From a marine gamma proteobacterium HTCC2080 (GTDB taxonomy: Bacteria > Pseudomonadota > Gammaproteobacteria > Pseudomonadales > Halieaceae), in the NCBI GenBank assembly GCA_000169115.1, contig AAVV01000018.1, positions 1 to 41,648 on the forward strand: a stretch of DNA of 41,648 nt, in the 5' to 3' direction. Each line of letters opens with the position of its first letter. The stretch's first letter is position 1. Positions 15,667 through 24,362 of this stretch are shown in pieces. Under the pieces are notes generated by a model. The model saw nothing but the letters and a program-made list of their open reading frames with translations. It made no database searches and was not told the origin of the DNA. A program made the translations under genes and the position numbers.

Positions 15667-16650
15667 TTATTGCAATTCAACTTTCAAAATATTCGCTCTA
15701 TGTCCTGCTAAAAGAATCATTGGCGTGCCCAGCGAGCTTTCCGGTGAGACTTCTAGGCCCTGATACCAGCCCTGCAAAAAGGCCGCATTGTCATTGAGAA
15801 TCCAGTGGTCACCGCCGTCGTCGCTAACAATCAGTTGTCGCATACCGGTGGCAACAATCACGCCGCCATCTATGCTGGTTACATTCAGTAAAATATCCGT
15901 GGTGGGTGTTTTTATGGTGGCCCAGGAAGTGCCGGCATCAGACGTCGACAGCAGCGTTCCTTCCTGCCCCACCGCATAGCCAATACCGGAGCTATCAATA
16001 TTCAAACCAAATAATGAAGGCTCACCACGCTGCCGCGTTGCCCAGGACTTGCCCTGATCAAGGGACTGAAGAATCAGAGAGAATTCACCCACAATGGTGA
16101 TGACGCCCTGCTCGGAAATATCAACGTCGTACAGGTGGGGATCAACGTAATCATCAAGGACTTCAAACCAGTCAACGATTGATGACGTCCAGCTTTGCCC
16201 TCCATCGGTCGAAACCAAAATGCTACCGAAAGCCCCAACGGCGACTGTTAGCCCATTTGCTTGTGAATGGGCCACACTCATCAGACGCGCATCAGAACCT
16301 GTTGATACCGCCTGTATAGCGCCGTTCGTACGCCGATATACCTCACCACTTTGACCGACATACAGCTCGATTCCACGGCCACACTCGACGTCTAGCAAAG
16401 CAACCTCCGCAAATCGTTCCGACTCAATCCACGTATCACCGCCATCTGCAGATGACAGAATCAAGCCTGCCTCGCCCACGGCAATCGCTTTCGCTTCATC
16501 GACACACAGCCCGTAAATCGCCTCATGCTTAAACCCTGCATGAACACTTTGAACATTCGTTTTTTCTAAGCTGAGAGAATTGGCCAGCGCTAAGCCGCTG
16601 ACCAATGGAAACATCCAGAAAAAACTAAAGCGAAAAAGCCGCCGTTGCAT
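15667..16650 (-). CDS. YCF48/BNR-repeat exported protein
   Basis: A 327-residue beta-propeller-like protein with a signal peptide (MQRRLFRFSFFWMFPLVSG, ending ALANS). At least five BNR-type turns are visible: SSADGGDTW, STDGGQSW, SLDQGKSW, STSDAGTSW and SDDGGDHW, each after a hydrophobic strand of the AVGxxG kind (IAVGEAG, VAVGAFG, GYAVGQEG). The family is related to the photosystem II assembly factor YCF48, but in non-photosynthetic bacteria it is mostly uncharacterised. The ATG at 16650 shares its first base with the stop of the DUF1329 gene (TGATG), pointing to translational coupling; a longer reading from 16716 lacks a signal peptide at its start and was rejected. Confidence 0.9.
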   Translation of the reverse strand: MQRRLFRFSFFWMFPLVSGLALANSLSLEKTNVQSVHAGFKHEAIYGLCVDEAKAIAVGEAGLILSSADGGDTWIESERFAEVALLDVECGRGIELYVGQSGEVYRRTNGAIQAVSTGSDARLMSVAHSQANGLTVAVGAFGSILVSTDGGQSWTSSIVDWFEVLDDYVDPHLYDVDISEQGVITIVGEFSLILQSLDQGKSWATRQRGEPSLFGLNIDSSGIGYAVGQEGTLLSTSDAGTSWATIKTPTTDILLNVTSIDGGVIVATGMRQLIVSDDGGDHWILNDNAAFLQGWYQGLEVSPESSLGTPMILLAGHRANILKVELQ

Positions 16651-18023
16651 CACGCACCCAGTCGCCGAATTGCAGGAATGGTCATGTACTTCTCGTACAG
16701 ATCGCCCTGATTCCAACCAGACTTATATCCACCTCTAATCTGATCTGCCTGATAAAAACGGCTCATTCGATTAGTCTGGATATCGTGCACATGGCACTTT
16801 GTCCACGACCAGCCTGGGTGAGCACCATCCATTTTGGTGGTGTCGCCGTCGACGTATTGGCTTGTGGTCGCTTCAACGGACTTCCACAACTCTCCGCGAC
16901 GATCGTAGGTCACGCAGCTGGTAAACATCATGTTTCGTGTATCAAGCCAGACACGCTTTTTCCCAACAGGTGCTCTGGGATAGCCAGTTGGCTCCATGTC
17001 AACAACGATGCATTCGGGCACCAATTCCATAGCCGTTTCAAAGAACGTTTGACCCTTTGGACCACCATGCACGGAAGGCTCTGAGTTTGGATTACTGCCG
17101 TGCCAGTTTTGAGAGACACCACCCAGCATCGGCTTACGCTCGACAACCTTGTAGTTACCCCAGGTCAACATGGGATCGCCCGCACACCATCCGTCAGACA
17201 AGAACAGGGTGATTCCGGGAACCAAGGGCTCAAATCGCTGACTTGAGGGAAAGCGCCTTACGCGCTTAAACGCCGGTATATAGCCGTAAAGGTCTGGAAA
17301 ACGACGCTGATCGTTATACCAAGTGCTTACAAATGAGGTTCCCCTTGAATCATTTGGGTAGGTAAACCAGATCGAGTTATAGCGGAGTATGTCTTCCTTA
17401 CCTGGCCAGTAGGGCTCACTACTGTTAACTAGCCCAATAGTGTTCTGTTCACTCCAGCAAAAGTCATACTGATATTGTTCACTGCCATCAGGTCCGATGT
17501 CCCAATCTCTAATCCCGTAAAGCGCCTGATCGTGACGACCCCAGCTTAGCGTGAGGTTCGCGTATGCCTCTAATCCTGTCTTGGCATCGGGAAATGGGTT
17601 ACCGCCAATCCAGGGTGACCCGTCTGCGGTGATCACATTGCCGTTCTCGTCGAGCTGAGCCTTACCCTGATTGCGGAGTGTAGCCTCGAGATATTCATGG
17701 GGAAAAAGCTTGGTAACGTCAGTAGTGGATTTGACGATCTTGATCTGCCTACCCATATCTTTGACTTCGATATAGGCGATTGGGTCTAACAGATCTTTCA
17801 CATACTCGACGTTGTCCGCCGTAATCATGTCACCCGTGCTCACTTTTCCCTTTGTGTAACCCTCGATTGAAAGCAGTTCGTCAGGGTACGCCTTGGTAAT
17901 ATCTTGAGCGTTCGATATCAAAGGCCAAAGCGGCGCAAGTACACCAGCACCCAAAGCTCCTTTACTGACAGTTTCAAGAAAATGTCGCCGGCTAAAGTTG
18001 TGATCGTATTTTTTGATATGCAT
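16650..18023 (-). CDS. DUF1329 family protein, Tat-exported (copy 2)
   Basis: A 457-residue paralogue of the protein at 5004-6398, similar over the full length. It begins MHIKKYDHNFSRRHFLE, with the twin-arginine motif at residues 10-14 and a hydrophobic stretch after it, so periplasmic export by Tat is expected. Conserved blocks with the paralogue include YTKGKVS, YLEATLRNQGKA, SPWIGGNPFPDAK, LSWGRHDQALYG, KRVRRFPSSQRFEPL and PTGYPRAPVGKKR. AGGTGGA lies before ATG. Its stop overlaps the YCF48 start by one base, and the MMPL transporter gene lies 71 bases upstream, forming the DUF1329-YCF48-DUF1302 envelope group. Function of the family is unknown. Confidence 0.93.
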   Translation of the reverse strand: MHIKKYDHNFSRRHFLETVSKGALGAGVLAPLWPLISNAQDITKAYPDELLSIEGYTKGKVSTGDMITADNVEYVKDLLDPIAYIEVKDMGRQIKIVKSTTDVTKLFPHEYLEATLRNQGKAQLDENGNVITADGSPWIGGNPFPDAKTGLEAYANLTLSWGRHDQALYGIRDWDIGPDGSEQYQYDFCWSEQNTIGLVNSSEPYWPGKEDILRYNSIWFTYPNDSRGTSFVSTWYNDQRRFPDLYGYIPAFKRVRRFPSSQRFEPLVPGITLFLSDGWCAGDPMLTWGNYKVVERKPMLGGVSQNWHGSNPNSEPSVHGGPKGQTFFETAMELVPECIVVDMEPTGYPRAPVGKKRVWLDTRNMMFTSCVTYDRRGELWKSVEATTSQYVDGDTTKMDGAHPGWSWTKCHVHDIQTNRMSRFYQADQIRGGYKSGWNQGDLYEKYMTIPAIRRLGA

Positions 18024-18094
18024 GTTTTTCCACCTGTTTATTTTTTTTCTAAATTTTTTTGTGAGGGCTTTACTGTTTACCCATCACTCCCTGA

Positions 18095-20527
18095 TCAAAT
18101 TGAAACAGAGGAGACCGCCCCCTCTGGCTGCCCTACTTCGCGCTCAAGAACCATCAAATCCTTTGAGGCAAGAAATTTTGGCCGCACCAACCAAACCTCC
18201 AAAGGAATTACGACAAGTGCAATTACCATGTTGATAAGCATCACCATCACTAACAGCAACCCCATATCCGCAAGGAATTTCAAGTCGGACAGGAAGTACC
18301 AGGGCAAGATCGCAATCAGAACAATAGTCGCGGTAAAAAGTATGGCCTTACCTGTCGTCGCTACGGCCCTATCGATTGCCTTTGCATAGTCTTCTCGCTC
18401 AGAAAACTCCTCACAAATTCTGCTTAATAAATAAATGCCGTAGTCGATACCTACCCCGACGCCGATGGCCGTAATTGGCAGCGTATTTACATCGAGGCCA
18501 ATCCCTAACTGAACCATCACGGCGCCCAAAAGTAGGTTTGATATATTTACAGGTATGAGCAGTAAGATGCCTGCGAGAACAGAGCGGTAGGCGTAACTGC
18601 AGGTTGCAAGAATGACTAAATTGAGCAATCCCAGTATCACCCACTGGTAGTCATCGACAGTGTCATTGATCGACTGCTGAAGAGCGATTGTTCCACTGCC
18701 CAAGCGCACCGTGAAGGCCTCGTGATCGACGCCAATTGACTCTACTGCAGCGGCTGCCTGCTGCAGCGCAACGTCGACGGTTTCCTGTTTATTGTCTTTG
18801 TACCAGAGTGATACTGTGGAGTTTTGCTGAACAAAGTCTGTTACGTGAAGAAAAGCTTTAGGACCCGTGCCAACCATCACGGCATTGGCAGCAGCTGTGA
18901 CCGCACCTTGCTCCCGATCTAAGGGAGACCATTTAGGGTGACCACCGCTAAACAAGCGGTTGGCCTCCGGCAAATAGTCCGCGAAGGAAAGTGTCGCTAC
19001 TGGCGGCGCTTCACCCTGCTCGAGGATATTTTGCAGGGCCAGCATAGAAAACACCGTATCCGCTTGTCGCGATACACGCCGTGGGTTGGTGGGATCCTTT
19101 GCTTCAAAGACAATTTCGAGGGTATTTAGCCCGGCAAAATGGCTATTAATTTGCGAGACAGCCTGATTGTAGTCTGAGTCCTCCCAAAGCAGATTTGAGC
19201 CTTCCACGGGATTGCCGACTTTTATTTGCAGCACCTGACCAATACTAAAGACAACCACCACTAACAAAGCCGACGCCGTAAAGCGTGCGCGCCTGCCATG
19301 GCTTAATTTCCCAATAAAAGCCAAAGCACCATAAATGAACCGATGACTCCCCCCACTACCTGCCTCATGCCCAAGAATACGCTGGACATTCTTAGGCTCA
19401 GGAAGCCATGAAAGAATAATGGGTGAAAGAAGGACATTTGTTGGAAACAAGATTAAGGCCCAAAACCCGCAAAATAGAGCGAACCTTTCCATCGCCGGAA
19501 TGGGTGCAACCATTATAAGAAAAAGACCCGCAGCGTCTGTCAAAATGCCAAGAAACCCGGGCGCCATCATTACCTTCAGCGCCCGCTCGGCAGCGGCGCG
19601 CTTGTCTGGGCAGGTCTGATAAATTTCGTAATAACGCTCTACAAACTGGACACAGTGGCTAAACGACCTTGCGACCAGTAGCAAAGGAACAACCATGATC
19701 AACGGCTCAATGGGTGTACCCAACCAGCCGACAAACCCAAAGCCCCAAATTGCGGCAACAAAACTTGTTACCAGCGGCGTCACAACTCCAGCAACATTTG
19801 ACATATACAGCGCTAAAGAAAGCACTAGCGCCGCAATTGTCACTCCGAAGATTGCTAACATTTCTTGCTGATGGCTATAAACCCAGCCCGTCAGTATAGG
19901 TTGTCCTGCCACATAGACATCGTGCTCTGCATCGCTATTATCCGCCGCGAGCTGTTGTACGTAATCGAACACATCTGCGTAGTCCAGCCGGCGCTCGATA
20001 AAGGTCGCCGTAATTAGCGCTGCCGTGTCGTCCCCGGCGACAAGAAAGGCCTTCGCGTTGGGCGCCTTAGCTAAACGTGACTGAAACTCCAAAACCTCCT
20101 CAGAATTTGCCGGAGCACGGTCCCCCATTAGCGGCTGACTGTCGATGCCGAAGGGCGTTGCTTTTGAGTAACGGGCTTTTTCGGTTGCCACAGACAAAAT
20201 CTGATCGTGATCTACGCCAGGAGCCAGATCGATATCTCGCGTAATGTCCCAGACTTTTTGCAGCGTGGCTGCGTTGTATATATCGCCCTCACGCGCCTTC
20301 ACCATAATAGTGACGGTCAGCGGGTTACCAAAATTGGGGTGGTCTTTGTAGGTTTGTACAAACGGATGATCTTTAGGCAGTAAATCTGAAAATATGGTTT
20401 TTAGCTCAACATGTTGGAGACCCCAAGCGAAGAACAGCGTTGTCATCAACAGTAACAAGGACGACGGCCCTCTGTTTCTCATCAATACAGAAGCTAAGCG
20501 ACTGCTAATTTTTGAGACTGCTGACAT
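18095..20527 (-). CDS. MMPL/RND-superfamily transporter
   Basis: An 810-residue inner-membrane protein with the two-fold RND layout: one N-terminal membrane helix, a large periplasmic loop, a helix cluster (about residues 210-385, including GFVGWLGTPIEPLIMVVPLLLV), then a repeat with a second loop and helix cluster (about 620-790) containing NTLPITAIGVGVGIDYGIY. The latter resembles the proton-relay region of MMPL and predicted-exporter proteins (Asp in GVGIDYGIY). Such pumps move lipids or hydrophobic small molecules using the proton gradient. It is the first gene of the long minus-strand run and precedes DUF1329-YCF48-DUF1302, a set that recurs together in proteobacteria. Direction of transport is not evident. 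Confidence 0.93.
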   Translation of the reverse strand: MSAVSKISSRLASVLMRNRGPSSLLLLMTTLFFAWGLQHVELKTIFSDLLPKDHPFVQTYKDHPNFGNPLTVTIMVKAREGDIYNAATLQKVWDITRDIDLAPGVDHDQILSVATEKARYSKATPFGIDSQPLMGDRAPANSEEVLEFQSRLAKAPNAKAFLVAGDDTAALITATFIERRLDYADVFDYVQQLAADNSDAEHDVYVAGQPILTGWVYSHQQEMLAIFGVTIAALVLSLALYMSNVAGVVTPLVTSFVAAIWGFGFVGWLGTPIEPLIMVVPLLLVARSFSHCVQFVERYYEIYQTCPDKRAAAERALKVMMAPGFLGILTDAAGLFLIMVAPIPAMERFALFCGFWALILFPTNVLLSPIILSWLPEPKNVQRILGHEAGSGGSHRFIYGALAFIGKLSHGRRARFTASALLVVVVFSIGQVLQIKVGNPVEGSNLLWEDSDYNQAVSQINSHFAGLNTLEIVFEAKDPTNPRRVSRQADTVFSMLALQNILEQGEAPPVATLSFADYLPEANRLFSGGHPKWSPLDREQGAVTAAANAVMVGTGPKAFLHVTDFVQQNSTVSLWYKDNKQETVDVALQQAAAAVESIGVDHEAFTVRLGSGTIALQQSINDTVDDYQWVILGLLNLVILATCSYAYRSVLAGILLLIPVNISNLLLGAVMVQLGIGLDVNTLPITAIGVGVGIDYGIYLLSRICEEFSEREDYAKAIDRAVATTGKAILFTATIVLIAILPWYFLSDLKFLADMGLLLVMVMLINMVIALVVIPLEVWLVRPKFLASKDLMVLEREVGQPEGAVSSVSI

Positions 20528-21241
20528 TTACGGCCCTTTAAATTTGTTATGGGCTGAAATTACACCCCATTTAGTAATATGTCCATAGGAAACCTTTATC
20601 TTTTGACAATAAGGGTTTATTACACTTTGTCGGGGGCGAGGTAATAACTGACTAAGAGTCAATTTAAGTATTTTAACGGTTTCTGGGAGCGAAACGGCAC
20701 CTTTCGTAGACAACGAACCCCGGAGTGGGCCGCAGGCTAATTCACCTCAAGGCCCTTGGTCTGAGCTGAACTATTCCCGCAAGGGTATGGCCTATTTTTT
20801 GATCCTAAGCAGAGGTATTCCCTAACCCATCCGCCCCCCCAGTTAGGCGAAACATGCATCAATCGATGACCTATTTGCCGTTTGCATAAAAAATTATTCG
20901 ACAGGCCGTGGGGACACAATGCCGCCAAAACTTCTGACTAACCGAGTGCAGCAAACTTAGGCGGATCCTAGCGATAGAAGGTATAGCGCCCTACCAAGGG
21001 CAGGAATACGAAGGGATAAAACAAAGTACGAATAGTATTGGTCTTGTAGAAATCACCACCTGGTAGATCGCAACCTGAAACAACTTATTGAGAATTAGCT
21101 AAGCGAGACAGCCAATGCCCTTATTCCCCGATTCCCCAGGGGGTCACTCGACACGCTGGATCGTTTAGAACAAACGAACGCCGAGGCGAATAGAAACGCG
21201 CGAGGATTCAAAACCGCAAATAATGAAGTGGCTCTGAGGCG
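20528..21241. other. Long intergenic region, no convincing gene
   Basis: These 714 bases separate the transporter gene from the large secreted-protein gene, both on the minus strand. The transporter promoter must lie in it: TTGTCA (minus strand, near 20605-20610) is a good -35 element but no good -10 is seen at the right distance. Two ORFs of about 60 codons on the minus strand lack ribosome-binding sites and recognisable features. The stretch contains frequent stops in all frames and no clear RNA gene. Confidence 0.5.
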
Positions 21242-23410
21242 CTACAGATCCGGGTAATAGGTGTCAGTCCAAGTTGTATTCGTGCAATCGACATCGGGCG
21301 CGCTTTCAAGCCCAACGCCATTATCACTGACGGCTTCAGGATGCATGACGCTAATGATCACCGGCACGAAGCCCACCTCATGGCCCGGGAGTGGCTTAAC
21401 CAATTGTCCCGGATCTATTTTTGCAAGATGTGGATCCTTATCATCCGGCATAGGGGCCCCGCTATAGTTGATAAAGACGGGTTTTGTCGGTTGCGGTGTT
21501 GAGTGCGTGTTGATCAATTTATGAAGTGACTCAATCTGGCTCTGCAGGCTTTCCAAGTATTCGGGGGTGTATGTTTCAGGGTGGTTCTGAGCTGCTGTCA
21601 GCATCGCCGGCTGCTCGATAAATTTGTACCAAACATAGGTAGCCGTTGCGCCGCTTTGCAACAGTGTGTGATAACGCGCTCGATCGCCAATTTCCCAATT
21701 TTCAAAGTCAGGATGGGATGTGTCTCGCTCTTTATAGGAGAAAAATCTGTGCACCTTGCGCGGCACACGAATAACGTCATCGGGGGCGGCAACAATTTCA
21801 GCATTGTACTGGTGTGGATGATTTGTATATTCCTCTGAGGCTCCCTCCTCTACCTGCCACTTCGTCTCTAACCGTCGGACATAGCCATAGCCATTTGATT
21901 GTTCGTTAAGGTTTTTTTGCTCGGCGTTACTAAAGTTCCAATCAACGTACCCAAGATGCCCATCAAAGCCGACCTGATAATCTGGCGTCACAACATAGCG
22001 GTATTCTTCCCCTGCTTTATCTTCAATAATTTTTAACCGCTGATGCGTGCTTTGATAAATATTATCGAACGCACGATTCTCCGTGGGAATCAGAGCACTC
22101 TCCAATGAGCCATCACGTAATGCCGCTGAATAGCCATCCATAGACGCTTGAGAAATGCTTTGGGGATGCGCCAGTATGTACTCCCGCTCTTTGACAGATG
22201 GAAATTTCGGTAACGGCACATAGAACAAATCGTCGGTCAGTTTTAGAGTGCCACTGACGTAGTATTCATTAGCGTTGCCATAGTTTGCTTGGGATCCTTT
22301 AGTAGCAAAGCTGCCGAAATTATCGCCATAGTTTTCTAAGGTCTCTCCAAAGGACCCTTGTGAGATTTTTTCCGGATCGACCCAATTAAAATATTCCGGG
22401 ACGTAGCCATTAATAGGGCCTTGATAATCTTGAGTCTCTACAAAGCTCATCCAAAATTTGAAATCCTGAGGATGATTAAAGGTAAGATAGGACCATCCCC
22501 AGCCAGCCCAAATTCCGTTGTCATCATCGAACGGCGCTTGCTCCATATCAAACCCGATATTGCTTCCCGGAATGGTCAACACCCGATTCGAGATTTGCAG
22601 CATCGAAAGCCACCGATCACCAATGATCCGCTCGTACAAACCGCTGCCCATCTGAACATCGCTACAGGCATGGTAGGCGTCGCCAACCCCCGCAACGTGC
22701 AACGTCGGGTAATAATAGGGCCCGGCGGTTTTTGGGTTTTGCCAAAGCCCGCCTTCGATCGAGTTTACGCCGAAAGAGCTCAGCCAAGAACCAAACCAGC
22801 CAAACTGCTCACCCCATTCCAACCCATGACGGGTCGCTTGATGAACCCGAATAAAAATAAACTTACCGGCCCCTGGGGATTCCGTCGCTTGGTGATTAAA
22901 GCCTTCAGGGCCCCCCGCAATACTTAAGCCCGCACTATTATCGAAAAGCTCAAAATCGGTCGGTGGCGCAGGCATGTAGGAAGGAACTTTTGTGCCACTA
23001 TAAGCATCGATATCTTGTGCAATTATATTGATCTCAACCGAAGACTCCGTCGTGCCAGCGTCACCGGAACAGCGTAATATATATCGCTTAGCACCTGTTT
23101 CAGTCTCGGTAATCTGCTCGGATCCCGACACCGCTTTTGCGCCCTGCCAAGCACCCTCACCTGTACAGTTAGCGGCATAGCGACTCTGCCAGGTCAACGT
23201 TAACAGTCCGTCCACACTGACATTGGCTCCAGAAGCAGTGAAGCTCACCTCGGGTGGACCCAGATTTTCCCCCATTTGAATCGACGTTATAGAACCCAGA
23301 AGTCTTGAAAAAAAAGGGCTAGGGGCGGCGTGAAGCGTATCAATCGGCCAGGCAGCAGAAACCATCAACGTCAGTATGCCCAGCGTTTTGGTTTTAACTC
23401 TCAAAGCCAT
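21242..23410 (-). CDS. Large secreted protein with N-terminal Ig-like domain, function unknown
   Basis: A roughly 722-residue protein. From the ATG at 23410 it begins with a basic, hydrophobic leader (MALRVKTKTLGILTLMVSAAWP, ending TLHAAPS), consistent with export. An Ig-like module follows (about residues 45-130): PPEVSFTASGANVSVDG, then LTLTWQSRYAANCTGEGAW, a GSEQ turn and YILRCSGDAG, with paired Cys, the type often appended to secreted enzymes. The remaining 590 residues are rich in aromatic residues and glycine (GIWAGWGWSYLTF, GYVPEYFNW, YGYVRRLETKW) and are probably a beta-rich globular domain; I do not recognise the family. GGAG directly abuts the ATG, so a slightly different start is possible. 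It stands alone, 714 bases from the transporter gene. Confidence 0.8.
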   Translation of the reverse strand: MALRVKTKTLGILTLMVSAAWPIDTLHAAPSPFFSRLLGSITSIQMGENLGPPEVSFTASGANVSVDGLLTLTWQSRYAANCTGEGAWQGAKAVSGSEQITETETGAKRYILRCSGDAGTTESSVEINIIAQDIDAYSGTKVPSYMPAPPTDFELFDNSAGLSIAGGPEGFNHQATESPGAGKFIFIRVHQATRHGLEWGEQFGWFGSWLSSFGVNSIEGGLWQNPKTAGPYYYPTLHVAGVGDAYHACSDVQMGSGLYERIIGDRWLSMLQISNRVLTIPGSNIGFDMEQAPFDDDNGIWAGWGWSYLTFNHPQDFKFWMSFVETQDYQGPINGYVPEYFNWVDPEKISQGSFGETLENYGDNFGSFATKGSQANYGNANEYYVSGTLKLTDDLFYVPLPKFPSVKEREYILAHPQSISQASMDGYSAALRDGSLESALIPTENRAFDNIYQSTHQRLKIIEDKAGEEYRYVVTPDYQVGFDGHLGYVDWNFSNAEQKNLNEQSNGYGYVRRLETKWQVEEGASEEYTNHPHQYNAEIVAAPDDVIRVPRKVHRFFSYKERDTSHPDFENWEIGDRARYHTLLQSGATATYVWYKFIEQPAMLTAAQNHPETYTPEYLESLQSQIESLHKLINTHSTPQPTKPVFINYSGAPMPDDKDPHLAKIDPGQLVKPLPGHEVGFVPVIISVMHPEAVSDNGVGLESAPDVDCTNTTWTDTYYPDL

Positions 23411-23580
23411 CTCCAATCTAATTGCTTTTACTGACGAAAACCTAGCGAGTTTTAGGATGGAAAGCTCTAGGAAAAAAACCGCCAACAATCTTACTAGCAA
23501 GATAAGGGGGTAATAAAATTAATGTTTTATACTTGATTATGAACACCGAGAAGCATTTTTGCGCCCAAAACGCATAGCGC

Positions 23581-23949
23581 TTAATCCTCAACATGAAACA
23601 GTTTATTGAGAATTAACCACTGCCCTTCAAGCTTGATGAAAGAAAGCGTGTCCAAAAACACCAGTCCAAGGTAAGCGTCACGGACGCGAGCCACTGCCGT
23701 TTTCCCTGCGACTTCCAAAGAAATTATTTCTAACCTAGCCACGTCCCCTTTTGATTTCGGCGACGGTTGCTGAGCAGCCACAAAATCGCCGAACTCCGAT
23801 ACCGTCATATGTTGATAGCCATTTGGGAGGTAACCGGATATCCATGCATCGGGGTGAAAAGCGGCATGCGCTTTCTCGCTGCTGGATTCATACATGCAGT
23901 TGAAATAGACCTGAATGACGCTTTCTATTTTCTGCTTATCGGTCAACAT
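23581..23949 (-). CDS. NTF2-like small protein (putative lumazine-binding/SnoaL type)
   Basis: A 122-residue cytoplasmic protein with the pattern of the putative lumazine-binding NTF2-like family: an N-terminal helix IESVIQVYFNCMYESSSEKAH, AFHPDAWISGY, a central MTVSEFGDFVAAQ helix, then strands LEIISLEVAGKTAVARVRD and FIKLEGQWLILNKLFH. The cone-shaped fold commonly binds small hydrophobic molecules or acts as an isomerase or dehydratase, but many members have no known activity. AAGGGGG four bases before ATG marks the start. It is between the large secreted protein gene and tRNA-Cys and shows no operon partner. Confidence 0.85.
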   Translation of the reverse strand: MLTDKQKIESVIQVYFNCMYESSSEKAHAAFHPDAWISGYLPNGYQHMTVSEFGDFVAAQQPSPKSKGDVARLEIISLEVAGKTAVARVRDAYLGLVFLDTLSFIKLEGQWLILNKLFHVED

Positions 23950-24067
23950 GAAACCCCCTTGCGTTAGTAGTTAGTGCTCGCAGAACAAGCATAATCCCCA
24001 GCTAGATTACACGCCAACCCCTGCGAAAACCGTCCGAACAGCTACACATCGAATTTTGGGAAGTAAA

Positions 24068-24141
24068 TGGAGGCTCGGGTCGGAATCGAACCGGCGTTGA
24101 CGGATTTGCAATCCGCTGCATTACCACTCTGCCACCGAGCC
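24068..24141 (-). tRNA. tRNA-Cys (GCA)
   Basis: The minus strand folds as a 74-base cloverleaf. The acceptor stem pairs GGCTCGG (24135-24141) with CCGAGCC (24072-24078), followed by discriminator T and an encoded CCA (24068-24070). The anticodon loop has TTGCAAA with anticodon GCA, and the T arm contains GGTTCGAATCC. It lies downstream of pgsA in the same orientation, as cysT does in Escherichia coli, although no glycine or leucine tRNA accompanies it here. Confidence 0.97.
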
Positions 24142-24362
24142 TTGGAGAAACTTTCTAGGAGATCGCTACAGCGCCGCTGCAGCAGGCGCGAAGTATACGC
24201 ATGCCGTGCCACAGCGGCAACGGTTTAGGCTGAAATGTCTCGCTTGATAGGGTTAGAGGGACGCACGACCGTGACACCTCTCAGATTGATGCGCGGCGCG
24301 CTCTTCCCCAGTCCAAAGCAAAGCCTAGCTAACGACCAAGCTCTACCGGCTAGCCTTAACCG

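Noticed and set aside
20535-20560. ATGGG / CCCAT hairpin in the transporter leader
   Set aside because: Five-base stem with a loop of more than ten bases; not distinguishable from chance.
20528-20928. Two minus-strand ORFs of about 61 and 63 codons upstream of the transporter gene
   Set aside because: No ribosome-binding sites, no domain or membrane pattern, and atypical residue composition; more likely chance ORFs in a non-coding stretch.
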